Assembly (NCBI GenBank): GCA_041689775.1
Contig: JBDNFP010000403.1
Span: forward strand, 1 to 15,025
Direction: 5' to 3'
DNA from: JBDNFP01 sp041689775
GTDB lineage: Bacteria > Bacteroidota > Bacteroidia > Cytophagales > Spirosomataceae
DNA: 15,025 nucleotides
The notes beneath the pieces are model-generated. The model searched no databases. It had not been told where the DNA came from and saw nothing but the letters and a program-made list of their open reading frames with translations. Each line of letters opens with the position of its first letter. The stretch's first letter is position 1. This document shows positions 14,900 through 15,025 of this stretch, piece by piece. Both the position numbers and the translations under genes were made by a program.

Positions 14900-15025
14900 A
14901 TGATTAATATAGTTGAAAATACTCTAAGAGATGGCTCGTATGTAATTGATTTTCAGTTTGATAAAAAACAAACTGCTGACATTACGAGAGGACTCGCCGG
15001 TTTAGGCTTTACCTATATAGAGGTA
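14900..15025 (+). CDS. Partial DRE-TIM metallolyase (aldolase or acyl-CoA/2-oxoacid condensing enzyme)
   Basis: An ATG six bases after the ATP-grasp stop opens a frame that runs to the window edge (42 codons). It begins MINIVENTLRDGSYVIDFQF and ends with LAGLGFTYIEV. 'TLRDG' followed some 30 residues later by 'l...G...iEv' is the signature start of the HMGL-like/DRE-TIM family, which includes isopropylmalate and homocitrate synthases, HMG-CoA lyase and 4-hydroxy-2-oxovalerate aldolase; the Asp binds the divalent metal. The short leader and 'LRDGSYV' look nearest to the hydroxy-oxovalerate-aldolase-like branch seen in some surface polysaccharide clusters (from memory). The reaction cannot be told from 42 residues. 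Same operon as the ligase by spacing. Confidence 0.75.
   Translation, partial: MINIVENTLRDGSYVIDFQFDKKQTADITRGLAGLGFTYIEV

Overview
The window looks like a Bacteroidota chromosome, probably a Cytophagales relative. This rests on gene content, on TAnnTTTG-type promoter elements, on the near absence of Shine-Dalgarno sequences, and on a surface protein with a C-terminal region typical of this phylum. The genus cannot be fixed from sequence alone. All complete genes read rightward; the only leftward gene is a partial lipoprotein gene at the left edge.

Layout: (1) 1-311, leftward: start of a predicted outer lipoprotein, divergent from aspS, with two back-to-back promoter-like elements between them. 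(2) 403-2175: aspS, a housekeeping aspartyl-tRNA synthetase. (3) 2332-5756: a polysaccharide export pair, a Wza-like protein with about six SLBB domains followed by a Wzz-type chain-length protein without a kinase domain. (4) 5868-7505: a secreted repeat protein with seven tandem 17-residue units, closed by a strong rho-independent terminator at 7525-7565. (5) 7622-11596: a tightly packed operon pseB-pseC-pseF plus a gene of unknown function, ending in the broken remains of a GNAT acetyltransferase gene (pseH-like, 11596-11752). (6) 11753-12026: AT-rich sequence without a gene. (7) 12027-15025: a second compact run with a formyltransferase-like protein, a NeuB/PseI-family nonulosonate synthase, an ATP-grasp ligase and the start of a DRE-TIM aldolase/synthase-like gene that runs off the right edge.

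Parts 3 to 7 read as a surface glycan locus (capsule, exopolysaccharide or O-antigen) built around a pseudaminic-acid-type nonulosonic acid. PseB and PseC would convert UDP-GlcNAc to a 4-amino-4,6-dideoxy-AltNAc nucleotide. The next textbook step is N4-acetylation by PseH, but the gene in the PseH position is decayed and a formyltransferase-like gene follows. No recognisable PseG (UDP-sugar hydrolase) is present; an unknown protein occupies its usual slot. The synthase and PseF would then make and CMP-activate the nonulosonate.

The most interesting reading, which is inference, is a reworked pathway in which formylation replaced acetylation, with an unknown protein in the PseG slot and an ATP-grasp/aldolase-like pair added, perhaps to make and attach an unusual substituent. 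Base composition supports modular assembly: hand counts give 62 G/C in 120 bases inside pseC (9121-9240) but 30 in 120 inside the unknown gene (11041-11160).
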